In this document: positions 31,001 through 41,646 of the stretch, in pieces | Numbering within the stretch: position 1 is the stretch's first letter | How the letters are laid out: each line of letters starts with the position of its first letter | From: Leucosporidium creatinivorum | Lineage: Eukaryota > Basidiomycota > Microbotryomycetes > Leucosporidiales > Leucosporidiaceae | DNA length: 64,000 bases | Direction: 5' to 3' | Assembly: GCA_001600635.1 (NCBI GenBank) | Contig: BCKL01000010.1 | Span: 336,747 to 400,746 of the forward strand | The notes under the pieces: generated by a model | Databases searched by the model: none | The model's input: the letters and a program-made list of their open reading frames with translations, nothing else | What the model was told of the DNA's origin: nothing | Position numbers and translations under genes: made by a program

Positions 31001-33355
31001 CTAAGCCCTGCTCCCCGCTCCCTCGCTCTTCCTCCCCTTCCTCCACTTCTTCAACTGCCCCTCGCTCTTCCGAGTCCTAACCACTTGCTCGAGGTCCCAA
31101 TCCACCTGTATCCCGACACGCAACAAACGAAGTGGAAAGCACCGGTCTCAGGGCCGCGCTCTTCTTTTTGACCAGAGCGAGATGGGCAGGAGGAGGAGGG
31201 GGGCGACGCACCGAGTCGTCCGCTGCTTGTAGCTGCGAGGGCATCGAGCTGCTGCCGAGGAGTGCCTCACTTGCTCGAGTACGGAGGGCGCCCCAGAATG
31301 ATGGAGTGGAGGAAGGAGGGATGCCGAATGAGTTGGGATCGAAGCCCGGCGGCGGGGGTGCTTGAATGGGACGACGCTGCTGCTGACGACTACGTTGACG
31401 CTGGTGGTGGGGTCCTCCTTCATCTTCCGAAGACGAAGAGACGTCATCGTACTCCCTTCTAGACGACTCCTCCTCACCCCCAGCGCCAGGAAAACCCGCC
31501 AGTCCGCCGAGCGCGAGACCACCGAGGGCAAAGCTTTGATAGCCCGAGGCTGTCATAGAGGGATGCTCTGGAGTGCTGGAGGCGAGGTCCGAGTCCGAGA
31601 CGACGTGCCGAAGGGTCCTGAGCGCTTGTTTGCTCCTTCGGCGGTCGGTCGATTCGCGGAGGGCGGATTGCTCGTTGACGGTAGCGGGAGAGGGTGCTGA
31701 GGATTTGCGAGGAGTGTCGGGGCGTGGTGGATAAGCAGCACTCGAGGGGTTGGCGGATTGATGTAAGAGAGTAGCGGGGGAGGCGGAGAGGGTCGCTACC
31801 TCGCGAGAGACCTGGTCGACCCATTGCTGAGTATGCGCGACGAAGCGCCGTTTCCGCTCGAGGGTGATGGTGTCGTCGCTACCCGCTTCGCTGCCGTCCT
31901 CGTCCAGCAGCTCCTCGACGTCATCGCCTTGCGGCGCGACGGCTACATCGCCGACGACAGCGGCGTCGGCCTTCCAGAGGGAGAAGAGGCCTCGAAGGGA
32001 GAGCATGCTCGTCTTGTGCGCGAGGGAGAGAGGTGGGGCGAGTGAGGAGGGTGATCCGAAGGCATTCGAGTCGGAGAAGGCAACGGAGGAGGTGACCGAG
32101 GTGGAGTGCTCGGCGAGGGGGTGAGGTTGAGGCGCGGTGGGAAGGGCGAGGCCGGGGATGGGAATGGCGGTGGAGGTAGGAGGGGCGACTCGGAGGGTGG
32201 ACGTAGGGGTGATGACTCGCACGTCGGCGAAGCCAGAGTGCTCGAGCATCTGCAAAGCGAGAAGATCGTCAGCGCGAGGAGGGCTAGGCGAGACCAGCGA
32301 AAGCTCACCTCTTGCATCGAGCTGTAAGCTTGATCGCCTCTTGCAGTAGTGCTTGGTCGTTCCGCTGACTTGGACCTCGACAGCGCAGCATAGCGATCCT
32401 TCCTCAGCCGTTCTGTCGAGCCGCCCGGCGCGCGAAGAGGGGAAGCCGAGGTTTGTCGCGGTGGGGTCCTAAGGTCGTTGACGGAGCGACGCTTCGTAGG
32501 TGCGCGGAGGGAGTGGCCGTGAGGCATGATGGTAGCGGAGGAGGCGCTACTCGAGTAGAGGTCGTCGCTAGGCGAGGAGGATTCGATGGCGGGCGGGGAA
32601 GGGATGGCTCGGCGGCCGTTGGTCATGTCGCCCAAGCTAGCCTTCCTCCTAGCCTGCTGTAGCGCAGCAGCGGGACTCCTGCCCTCCTTGTCGGTCGATC
32701 CTGCTCCAGCGAGATTGGCGAGCCATCGTTTGCCCTTCTCGACGCTGCTCGGCGTTCCTCCTCCTCCTTCCGCTTGTCGACGCGCCAGCACGCTCGCCCG
32801 CTTCATCTCGGTCTTCCGTTGCTCGACCGTCTGTAGCTTGGTCTGGGGAGCGAGAATGATGGACGACCGACGAGCGCGTTGAGGATCCTCCGCCGTGCTC
32901 CAACGCGACGGTTTGTTGTTGGCTCGACCGCTCGGCTTGAGGGAGGAGGTCGGAATGTCGCTTGGGATGAACGTGGGGCGATCTGAGCGACGTATTTTGG
33001 TCGACTTGGAGGGAAGAGGCGGTACGGCAGCTCCAGCGGCCGGCTTGGGTTTCGAGTTGAAGGCGGGGACGCTGGCCGCTCGGGAAAGCCCTGGACCAGC
33101 AGGCGGCGACTGGGCGCGCTCTCGCGAGTTGATGGGACTGGTAGTTGATCGTAGAATGAATGGTTTGATCTTGGCCGATTGACCCGCCGGCGCTGGGGCG
33201 AGCGAATGGGAGGGCGAGACTGCCAGAGCGCCTTCTGAGCTGGAAGTTGGGAGTTGAGCCGTACCGCCGAGGACTCGATGAGGGGCATGAGCGCGTCGCC
33301 GTGGTGGTGAAGCTTGTGCAAAAGGCGCGAGCGAGGCTGCAGCGGGTGAAGCCAT
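31001..33355 (-). CDS. Ser/Pro-rich basic protein, unknown function
   Basis: Three exons (33355-32309, 32249-31143, 31105-31001) close in phase to 752 residues. The last intron is only 37 nt, and removing it gives a clean Lys/Arg-rich C-terminus (VDWDLEQVVRTRKSEGQLKKWRKGRKSE). Without splicing the frame ends soon after in unrelated residues. The N-terminal half is Ser/Pro/Arg-rich with many potential phosphosites. A conserved-looking block is TVEQRKTEMKRASVLARRQ, followed by EKGKRWLANLAGAG. In the second half, ERKRRFVAHTQQWVDQVSREVATL and PSFWGALRTRASEALL look helical. LALGGLAGFPGAG is hydrophobic but short. Probably a disordered scaffold or adaptor; function not assigned. Confidence 0.65.
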
Positions 33356-33876
33356 CGTGTTGCCTCCCAAGCTGGGACCCGGTTGAGTGACCTCGCGACT
33401 TGGTTGTTTGCAGGTGAGGTGGAGGGCGATTGGAGGTGTATGTAGTGAGGTGTACGCGCGTAACGGGTCGTCAATCGTAAGGTGAAGTCGTGAAAAAGTT
33501 GGACGAGAGGTGCACAAGTGAGTGGAAGGAGAGCAAGCAAGCTCCAGGCAATTCGCTCGAGGCTCGGGCTTTGAGGAGATCGCAGGTCAGCTGATCGGCT
33601 ACATGCCTCTCGCCAGGAGCGAGCATATCACCATTCCTATCGACTGCATCCGAGCGAACTGCATCTCTTTACCTCGAGCACTTTGACTGCCCCCCACACC
33701 CTTCACACCCTTCGCCGAGCTGGCCTGCTCGCTAAACTCGAGCGAAGGCGGGTCTCTCGGGGTCCACCTCTCTCGAGTGAAGGGAGAGTACTACTGAACG
33801 ACAGGTATTGCAGGGTGGGAGCGGTCACTATGTACTAAGATCAAGAAGCTAAGCCGGCGCCGAAGCTCGGCGCTCC

Positions 33877-35342
33877 TCACTTCTGCTCGTCCTTGAGCTG
33901 GGACTCGAGGGCAAAGAGACTCTTGGCCGTGTCCACGATAGACTGCTCAAACTGGATCCACTTGATACCCAGCTGCTTCTCCACCTTGCTCGAGTCGGTG
34001 CCAAAGTGCTCGGGCATCTCGACCTTGTCGACCTTGGGCAAGCGGTGCTTCTGCTCGGGGAAGTGACGAGCGATGATCTCGACAACCTGGGAGTTGTCGA
34101 AATGTCCAGCAATGCTGAGATAGCGCTGACCCTTGGCGACCTCCTCGGTGGTGGCGAGGACATGGATTTGAGCGATATCGCGCACGTCGGTGAAAACGGG
34201 GAAGGAGGTCGCGGGCAGCTCCTTGGCGTCGATGACGGACCAGACGGCTCCGGCAGAAGTGTTGAGCGAGGCCATCGACTCGATGACTTGAGAGGGAGGG
34301 CCGAGGATGAGGGGAGGTTGGACGGTCGAGAGGGCGAAGGAGGGCTGTTCGGCGAAGGGGGGCAGAGGTCAGCTGAGGCTCTCTAGCAGGTGAGTACCGC
34401 GGCAAGAGAATGTCGAGGGGAAGCCAGAGATGGAGAGTTTGAGGCAAAGAGACAGCAGCTCACCTTCTCATTCTTGACGAAATCCCAGGCGGCGTGCTCG
34501 GCGAGGGTCTTGCTGGCGCAGTAGACGAAGGCAGCGCTGTCCGACTTCTTGGCCTCGTCGTAGGTGGCAGGGTTCCAGTCGTCGTCGCTGAGAAGCCCAG
34601 CGAGTCAGCGTCCAGCGTCGTGAGCAGCAGCAAGCGAGCGAGACTCCATCGCCGAAGCTGCGATCGCCGAGCGTGTGACGTTGAGAGAGCAGACTCACGA
34701 GTAGGTAGTGCCGATAGCGGGCAGCTTGCTCATGTCGAGCACAGCGGCAAAGGAGGAAGTAACGACCACCCTCTTGACCGACGACTCCTTCTTGCACGCC
34801 TGCAGCATCTGCCGAGTGCCCTCGATCGCCGGCTGGAGCATGTCCCGCTCGTTATCCTTGACGTCTGTAGTAGCAGCAAAGTGAGCTCTTGTGTCGTATA
34901 GCAGGCTTAAGCCGAGTATACCTACCGTAGTGGAAGGGCGAAGCGGTGTGAGCGACGATAGTCACTCCCTTGACGGCCTCGTCGAAGGCGTTGGCCGCGA
35001 CGATATCCTTGACGATCTGTGGGGATGTAGTAGAGGATCAGTTGATAGTCCTGCGGCACTTTGCTAAACTTCCCGCCCATCACCGAGCTGGACTCACGAC
35101 AAACTCGATCTGGTCCTTGAACTGAGGGTGCTTCTGCACCCAAGCATCTCCCTTCTCCTGCGAACGGACAGTTCCACGGACGCTATAGATAAATAGCTGT
35201 TCAGCCTGCGTAACATAGCTCAATCTTATGCAGCCAAAGCTCACCGGAAGCCCTTCTCGAGATAGGCGAGGCAGACAGCAGTGCCGAGGAAACCAGAGGC
35301 GCCAGAGACGAGGACGAGGTCGTTGGTGGTAGAAGCAGACAT
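33877..35342 (-). CDS. NAD(P)-dependent SDR reductase, left copy
   Basis: Six exons mirror those of the right copy (39433-40898) base for base, so the encoded 343-residue protein is identical. The N-terminal nucleotide-binding motif is VSGASGFLGTA, and the active site has TSSFAAV for Ser and YCASK for the Tyr-x3-Lys pair. TVQPPLILGPP and the C-terminal substrate region are typical of extended short-chain dehydrogenases of the dihydroflavonol-reductase/methylglyoxal-reductase (Gre2-like) type. These reduce carbonyl compounds with NADPH in the cytosol; the substrate here is unknown. The whole 887-base promoter region up to the RPL24 fragment is also duplicated, so this copy should be expressed like the other. 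The two copies point away from each other. Confidence 0.85.
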
Positions 35343-36229
35343 TGTTGGTGAGGAGAGACGAGACGAGAGAGACGAGTGAAGTGAAGGAAGGAGAGAGAGA
35401 GAGGCTGCCTCGAAGTTCTTCTTTCAGCCTCGGTTCTCGGACTCGGCTTCGTCATGCAACGAAGAAAGTGCGGGGGTGGAGCGCGGTGGAGGTGGCTTGG
35501 AAATGGGTGGAAGGAGCGCTCGTTACAGTCAGCGCGAGGGTTTCGAGCTTCTCCTCGCCGAACAGAATGTCCGAGGTTGGTCGAGGGTCGGCGACCCCTC
35601 TCGGCTGGCTAACCTTCGCCGAGGGATAGCAGAGTTCGCTATATAGGTGCAAAAGCAGGCTGCAGGAAACCTGGCGACGCTGTCGACGAGTAGGAAAAGG
35701 TTGAATGTATCAGACTGCCTCTCGGCGCATCGAAGGGCTGCTCGGCGGTCGTCTCTCTTCCTGCCTGCCGGCTGCGAGCTGAGCTGTGGACAAGCCGAAG
35801 GTCGAAGTAGGTTGGGCGCCTGGCTAGCTGCTAGCTGCTTCCGATTTTCCTGGGAGTAGCGAAGGACATACCATCGCACACGAGCTGCAGCTGAGCTCCC
35901 AAAGCCAGCCTCGGCGCTCGTCTTGTGCAGCAGCTGGCTCTCGTATGGCCTTCCCAGCAGCTCAGAACCGGAGCGAGACTGCCCCCAACATGTGCATCTG
36001 GCGTTTCGTATAGACGCTGAGAGAGACCCGGAGCGGAAGCAAGAGAGCAGACCAGTCTGACCTCGACAGCGACCCTTCGCCGAGCGGCCCGAGCCGGTCG
36101 ACCAGTCACCGCCGCCAGCTCCAGCCGCCAGCTCCCTACTCTCATTCCTCGCGTGGAAAACTCCCAGAGCAATACACCGCATCGGCAATTGCACCACAGC
36201 TCGAAAACAAAAGCTCCCCCTCTGAGCCT

Positions 36230-36442
36230 TTAGCTTCCACTGGTTCCTCCAACCTTGCCCTTGGGTCCACGAGCCTGCTTGGCGGCGGTGGGCTTGGGGA
36301 CACCGGAAGGAGACTGTTGTGAGGGAACGAGATCAACTTCAAGTTCGGCGATGGTCTCTCGACAACGCCGAAGCTCACCTTGATGGCCTTCTTCGACTCG
36401 GCAGCCTTCTTCTTCTCCTTGCCAGCGGCGAGGGCAGCGGCC
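36230..36442 (-). pseudogene. RPL24 3' fragment (last two exons only)
   Basis: Exons 36442-36379 and 36313-36230, with their intron, match the last two exons of RPL24 at 38333-38545. Everything upstream is missing: the arm ends within the preceding RPL24 intron, just beyond the acceptor. Three of the four exon differences change residues (Thr to Ile, Ala to Ser and Arg to Ser, the last just before the stop) and one is silent. Without promoter, start codon or the rRNA-binding N-terminal domain it cannot make a functional L24. Confidence 0.9.
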
Positions 36443-36454
36443 CTGTACGGTAGC

Positions 36455-37749
36455 CCAGCGCAGCAGCAGTGAAAGAAGCGCGTTGGATACGTGTGAGCCG
36501 GCGCGCCAAGACGAAGCTAGGCCAGCGCGGTGCGCAAGAGTAAGAGTAAAGATTGCTCTCATGCTGCGCCGAGCAGCTCTTCTCGTCTCAAGCACTCTGC
36601 AGCAACAGTACCTTACTGCTCGTCGCCGCAGAGGATCGGAGACTGGTACTTAAGTAGGTTTGAGGAGACTGAACAGACTCACAGCAAAAGCGCAGACAGC
36701 AGCGACACGCTGTCGGTGCTGCTCGGCGACAGTTGAGCCTCCGCATGTGCGCTTGCTTCGGTGACGACGTAGCGCCACCCGCGCAGGTGATACATCTGAA
36801 TTGTCAGCCATGATTGCCTAGCAACCCATCTGTCGCTTCTCTGGCCCTTTCCGCCCCTCGAATGAGCTCAGGAAGGGCTCGGCGAACGGCAACGTCCACC
36901 TTACGAGGGTTGCAGCCGAGCTTGGCTCTCCCAGAGCTCACCAGGATGCAGCATCATCTACATAGCTGATCAAACGAGTACATCAGTCATCGTCGTTCGC
37001 GCTGTTCTCGTGCAGGAGGGGCGACCGGCTCGGCGCTCGGTCGAGCTGGAAATGTAGTCTTATGGAGCGGCGGAGGAGGAATGAGCTAGCCGAGTGCCCA
37101 CAAAACTCTTTGTGGGATCAGAAGACCAAGAAACTGGCTGCAGGGAGATGTGACTCCTTTTCGGATTTGGAGGAGGGCGAGACGACTTGGCCCAGCGAGA
37201 GCAGCTTGCTTGCTTTCGACGTTTCTCTAAGCCCCCTTTCAGGCAAGCTACTGTTCCGCTACAGCACCGTACGACTGCACACATACCCCTCTACTCGACT
37301 ACACTACCCTCCAACCAACCATCCAAAGGGAGCAGGAGCAGCGGGAGGCGGAGATGATGAACACTTCGTCGCTACCCAGCTCACAGTGATGGGCCTTCGG
37401 GCCCAGCTGCACTCAACCTTTCGAATCAACTACGACTCAACTCGGGTCCTGATCTGCTACTGTTGCGCCTGCTACCAAAGGATGGGAGGGGGAAACCAGG
37501 CTCGTGTGAAGAGTTTGCTGGAGGAGCGAGAATGAGACGCTGGAGGGCTGTAAGAGCACAGCGGGAGTGTAGAGGGAATGTAGGAGGGATGTGCGGATCG
37601 ATCGCGGAGGCTGTCGGGCTACAGGGAGGGACACAGCGTTATGCCCTGGGGAACCGCTGTCCGGACGCGGCAAGCTAACCTCTCGCCCTCTTTCCTCCCT
37701 CTCCCTTCGCGTCTCGCTGCACCGCAACACCTACAATAGACTCGCTAAA
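36455..37749. other. Spacer of the inverted repeat: RPL24 upstream region
   Basis: Single-copy DNA between the arms. No gene was recognised in its first 1.3 kb. It contains CTCGACTACA at 37294-37303 and a pyrimidine-rich stretch at about 37680-37740, which look like the leader of RPL24. Some frames are open for up to 150 codons but are low in coding character. Confidence 0.4.
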
Positions 37750-38545
37750 ATGAAGGTGGAAACTTGCAGCTTCTCTGGGTACAAGATCTACCCCGGAAAG
37801 GTGCGTCGAATAGGCTCGGAGCTCTCGGGCTTCTGTACGGGAGGGGCAACTACTGACTCTACACCATCACACTACAGGGAAAGCTCTACGTCCGCTCGGA
37901 CTCGAAGCTCTACCGGTCCGCCCACTCCCCTTGATCCTCCACCATCGCTCCCCCGACTGACCTCCCCTTGCCTCTCCCTTTCCCTCCACTCGCCTCTCTA
38001 CTACGACGATCCTACCAACAACAGCTTCGTGACCTCGAAGGAGGAGTCCCTCTTCCTCCAGCGCAAGAACCCCCGCAAGATCGCCTGGACCGTTGTCTAC
38101 CGCCGTGTCAACAAGAAGGGAGTCACTGAGGAGGTCGCCAAGAAGCGCTCGAGGAAGACGGTCAAGTCCCAGCGTGGAATCGTTGGTGCCGATCTCTCGT
38201 CCATCTTGGCCAAGAGGAACCAGAAGCCCGAGGTCCGTGACGCCCAGAGGTGCGTCGCGTTACTCGTCGCCGAGGAGGTGGAGCTGCTGGAGGGGAACCG
38301 GAGCTGACCGATCGCGTTCTGCTATCGTACAGGGCCGCTGCCCTCGCCGCTGGCAAGGAGAAGAAGAAGGCTGCCGAGTCGAAGAAGGCCACCAAGGTGA
38401 GCTTCGGCGTTGTCGAGAGACCATCGCCGAACTTGAAGTTGATCTCGTTCCCTCACAACAGGCTCCTTCCGGCGTCCCCAAGCCCACCGCCGCCAAGCAG
38501 GCTCGTGGACCCAAGGGCAAGGTTGGAGGAACCAGTGGACGCTAA
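37750..38545 (+). CDS. RPL24: 60S ribosomal protein L24 (eL24)
   Basis: Five exons (37750-37800, 37878-37915, 38025-38249, 38333-38396, 38462-38545) close in phase to 153 residues, normal for eL24. The N-terminus [27 protein letters not shown] is the diagnostic zinc-ribbon-like start, followed by [23 protein letters not shown] and [11 protein letters not shown]. The tail is Lys/Ala-rich. The protein belongs to the large ribosomal subunit and helps subunit bridging. The gene straddles the inner end of the inverted repeat: exons 4 and 5 are inside the right arm, exons 1-3 in the single-copy spacer. This intact copy is presumably the original, and the left fragment the derived one. Confidence 0.95.
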
Positions 38546-41080
38546 AGGCTCAGAGGGGGAGCTTTTGTTTTCGAGCTGTGGTGCAATTGCCGATGCGGTG
38601 TATTGCTCTGGGAGTTTTCCACGCGAGGAATGAGAGTAGGGAGCTGGCGGCTGGAGCTGGCGGCGGTGACTGGTCGACCGGCTCGGGCCGCTCGGCGAAG
38701 GGTCGCTGTCGAGGTCAGACTGGTCTGCTCTCTTGCTTCCGCTCCGGGTCTCTCTCAGCGTCTATACGAAACGCCAGATGCACATGTTGGGGGCAGTCTC
38801 GCTCCGGTTCTGAGCTGCTGGGAAGGCCATACGAGAGCCAGCTGCTGCACAAGACGAGCGCCGAGGCTGGCTTTGGGAGCTCAGCTGCAGCTCGTGTGCG
38901 ATGGTATGTCCTTCGCTACTCCCAGGAAAATCGGAAGCAGCTAGCAGCTAGCCAGGCGCCCAACCTACTTCGACCTTCGGCTTGTCCACAGCTCAGCTCG
39001 CAGCCGGCAGGCAGGAAGAGAGACGACCGCCGAGCAGCCCTTCGATGCGCCGAGAGGCAGTCTGATACATTCAACCTTTTCCTACTCGTCGACAGCGTCG
39101 CCAGGTTTCCTGCAGCCTGCTTTTGCACCTATATAGCGAACTCTGCTATCCCTCGGCGAAGGTTAGCCAGCCGAGAGGGGTCGCCGACCCTCGACCAACC
39201 TCGGACATTCTGTTCGGCGAGGAGAAGCTCGAAACCCTCGCGCTGACTGTAACGAGCGCTCCTTCCACCCATTTCCAAGCCACCTCCACCGCGCTCCACC
39301 CCCGCACTTTCTTCGTTGCATGACGAAGCCGAGTCCGAGAACCGAGGCTGAAAGAAGAACTTCGAGGCAGCCTCTCTCTCTCTCCTTCCTTCACTTCACT
39401 CGTCTCTCTCGTCTCGTCTCTCCTCACCAACAATGTCTGCTTCTACCACCAACGACCTCGTCCTCGTCTCTGGCGCCTCTGGTTTCCTCGGCACTGCTGT
39501 CTGCCTCGCCTATCTCGAGAAGGGCTTCCGGTGAGCTTTGGCTGCATAAGATTGAGCTATGTTACGCAGGCTGAACAGCTATTTATCTATAGCGTCCGTG
39601 GAACTGTCCGTTCGCAGGAGAAGGGAGATGCTTGGGTGCAGAAGCACCCTCAGTTCAAGGACCAGATCGAGTTTGTCGTGAGTCCAGCTCGGTGATGGGC
39701 GGGAAGTTTAGCAAAGTGCCGCAGGACTATCAACTGATCCTCTACTACATCCCCACAGATCGTCAAGGATATCGTCGCGGCCAACGCCTTCGACGAGGCC
39801 GTCAAGGGAGTGACTATCGTCGCTCACACCGCTTCGCCCTTCCACTACGGTAGGTATACTCGGCTTAAGCCTGCTATACGACACAAGAGCTCACTTTGCT
39901 GCTACTACAGACGTCAAGGATAACGAGCGGGACATGCTCCAGCCGGCGATCGAGGGCACTCGGCAGATGCTGCAGGCGTGCAAGAAGGAGTCGTCGGTCA
40001 AGAGGGTGGTCGTTACTTCCTCCTTTGCCGCTGTGCTCGACATGAGCAAGCTGCCCGCTATCGGCACTACCTACTCGTGAGTCTGCTCTCTCAACGTCAC
40101 ACGCTCGGCGATCGCAGCTTCGGCGATGGAGTCTCGCTCGCTTGCTGCTGCTCACGACGCTGGACGCTGACTCGCTGGGCTTCTCAGCGACGACGACTGG
40201 AACCCTGCCACCTACGACGAGGCCAAGAAGTCGGACAGCGCTGCCTTCGTCTACTGCGCCAGCAAGACCCTCGCCGAGCACGCCGCCTGGGATTTCGTCA
40301 AGAATGAGAAGGTGAGCTGCTGTCTCTTTGCCTCAAACTCTCCATCTCTGGCTTCCCCTCGACATTCTCTTGCCGCGGTACTCACCTGCTAGAGAGCCTC
40401 AGCTGACCTCTGCCCCCCTTCGCCGAACAGCCCTCCTTCGCCCTCTCGACCGTCCAACCTCCCCTCATCCTCGGCCCTCCCTCTCAAGTCATCGAGTCGA
40501 TGGCCTCGCTCAACACTTCTGCCGGAGCCGTCTGGTCCGTCATCGACGCCAAGGAGCTGCCCGCGACCTCCTTCCCCGTTTTCACCGACGTGCGCGATAT
40601 CGCTCAAATCCATGTCCTCGCCACCACCGAGGAGGTCGCCAAGGGTCAGCGCTATCTCAGCATTGCTGGACATTTCGACAACTCCCAGGTTGTCGAGATC
40701 ATCGCTCGTCACTTCCCCGAGCAGAAGCACCGCTTGCCCAAGGTCGACAAGGTCGAGATGCCCGAGCACTTTGGCACCGACTCGAGCAAGGTGGAGAAGC
40801 AGCTGGGTATCAAGTGGATCCAGTTTGAGCAGTCTATCGTGGACACGGCCAAGAGTCTCTTTGCCCTCGAGTCCCAGCTCAAGGACGAGCAGAAGTGAGG
40901 AGCGCCGAGCTTCGGCGCCGGCTTAGCTTCTTGATCTTAGTACATAGTGACCGCTCCCACCCTGCAATACCTGTCGTTCAGTAGTACTCTCCCTTCACTC
41001 GAGAGAGGTGGACCCCGAGAGACCCGCCTTCGCTCGAGTTTAGCGAGCAGGCCAGCTCGGCGAAGGGTGTGAAGGGTGTG
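38321..41080. repeat. Right arm of a 2.76-kb inverted repeat
   Basis: Reverse complement of 33695-36454, with five mismatches in the first 220 bases and none noticed beyond. It begins inside the third RPL24 intron and ends at GGGTGTG (41074-41080), just before unrelated sequence starting ACGCGG. Contents: last two exons of RPL24, an 887-base intergenic region, the complete SDR gene and about 180 bases of its 3' flank. Confidence 0.95.
39433..40898 (+). CDS. NAD(P)-dependent SDR reductase, right copy
   Basis: Six exons (39433-39530, 39593-39677, 39759-39849, 39911-40076, 40188-40311, 40431-40898) join in phase to 343 residues. Residues 8-20 carry the Rossmann glycine motif (LVSGASGFLGTAV) with Ser where many relatives have Thr. 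KRVVVTSSFAAV and YCASKTLAEHAAW supply the catalytic Ser, Tyr and Lys of extended short-chain dehydrogenases. The best match in memory is the dihydroflavonol-4-reductase-like group that includes fungal methylglyoxal/isovaleraldehyde reductase Gre2. Cytosolic, NADPH-linked carbonyl reduction is the likely activity. No targeting signal. The gene lies downstream of RPL24 in the same orientation, and its copy at 33877-35342 is identical. Confidence 0.87.
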
Positions 41081-41646
41081 ACGCGGCTCACGGACAAGCG
41101 AAGCGAGTTTGCGAGGCTCCCAGAGCCCGCTGGAGAGTGCCACTGCATTGTGCAAGGCTCGAAATGCTCGGCTACAGCACCGGCTCCCACCGATCCTTCG
41201 CGGCGAAAGGCCTCGACTCCAAGTCGCCGCGGGCGCGCCTTCCTCTTCCTCCAACTCTTACCTCGTCTGCTCTTTTCTCGCTTTCCGCCTCGGGTCGCTC
41301 GTTTCCGGACTCTCTGGGCTCGCCCGCCTCATTAAATGTAAGTAGAACTCGCTCTGCCTCGCTTGCTGGTGCTCGAGGATTGGGCGGGTCTCGAGCGCGG
41401 GCTCGGGCTTCTCGCAGACGTGCAGGGGAATTTAGCGGTGCGGGGAGGGGAAAGTCGAGATCAGTGAGATCTACATTATTGCTCCACAGCTCTTCGGAAG
41501 CTGCAGCGAGGCGCATCGAGCTTTGAGCCGCACACGTTCCGCGCGGGCTCGCAGCAGCGCGAGAGTGTGCAGGCAGAGGACAGGGAGCAGCTGTAGACTT
41601 ACAACGTCACAAGCAGCGCGCTGACCGCTCGCCCTTACTCGTACAG
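41081..41646. other. Intergenic region
   Basis: Between the end of the right repeat arm and the desaturase gene. No gene seen; short frames only. Confidence 0.35.

Larger units (their letters stand above)
33695..36454. repeat. Left arm of a 2.76-kb inverted repeat
   Basis: Position x in this arm pairs with position 74775-x in the right arm (38321-41080), with no insertion or deletion detected. Five mismatches were found (36235, 36302, 36313, 36383, 36450), all in the RPL24 tail. From 36234 out to 33695 no difference was noticed, in coding or non-coding parts. Outside 33695 the sequence differs at once (run of C versus ACGCGG). The inner end is near 36454. The arm carries an SDR gene and the last two exons of RPL24. 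Confidence 0.95.

Noticed and set aside
35529-36197. 222-codon minus-strand frame duplicated at 38578-39246
   Set aside because: It lies in the SDR promoter region. It is open in both arms only because the arms are identical, and it has no coding character.
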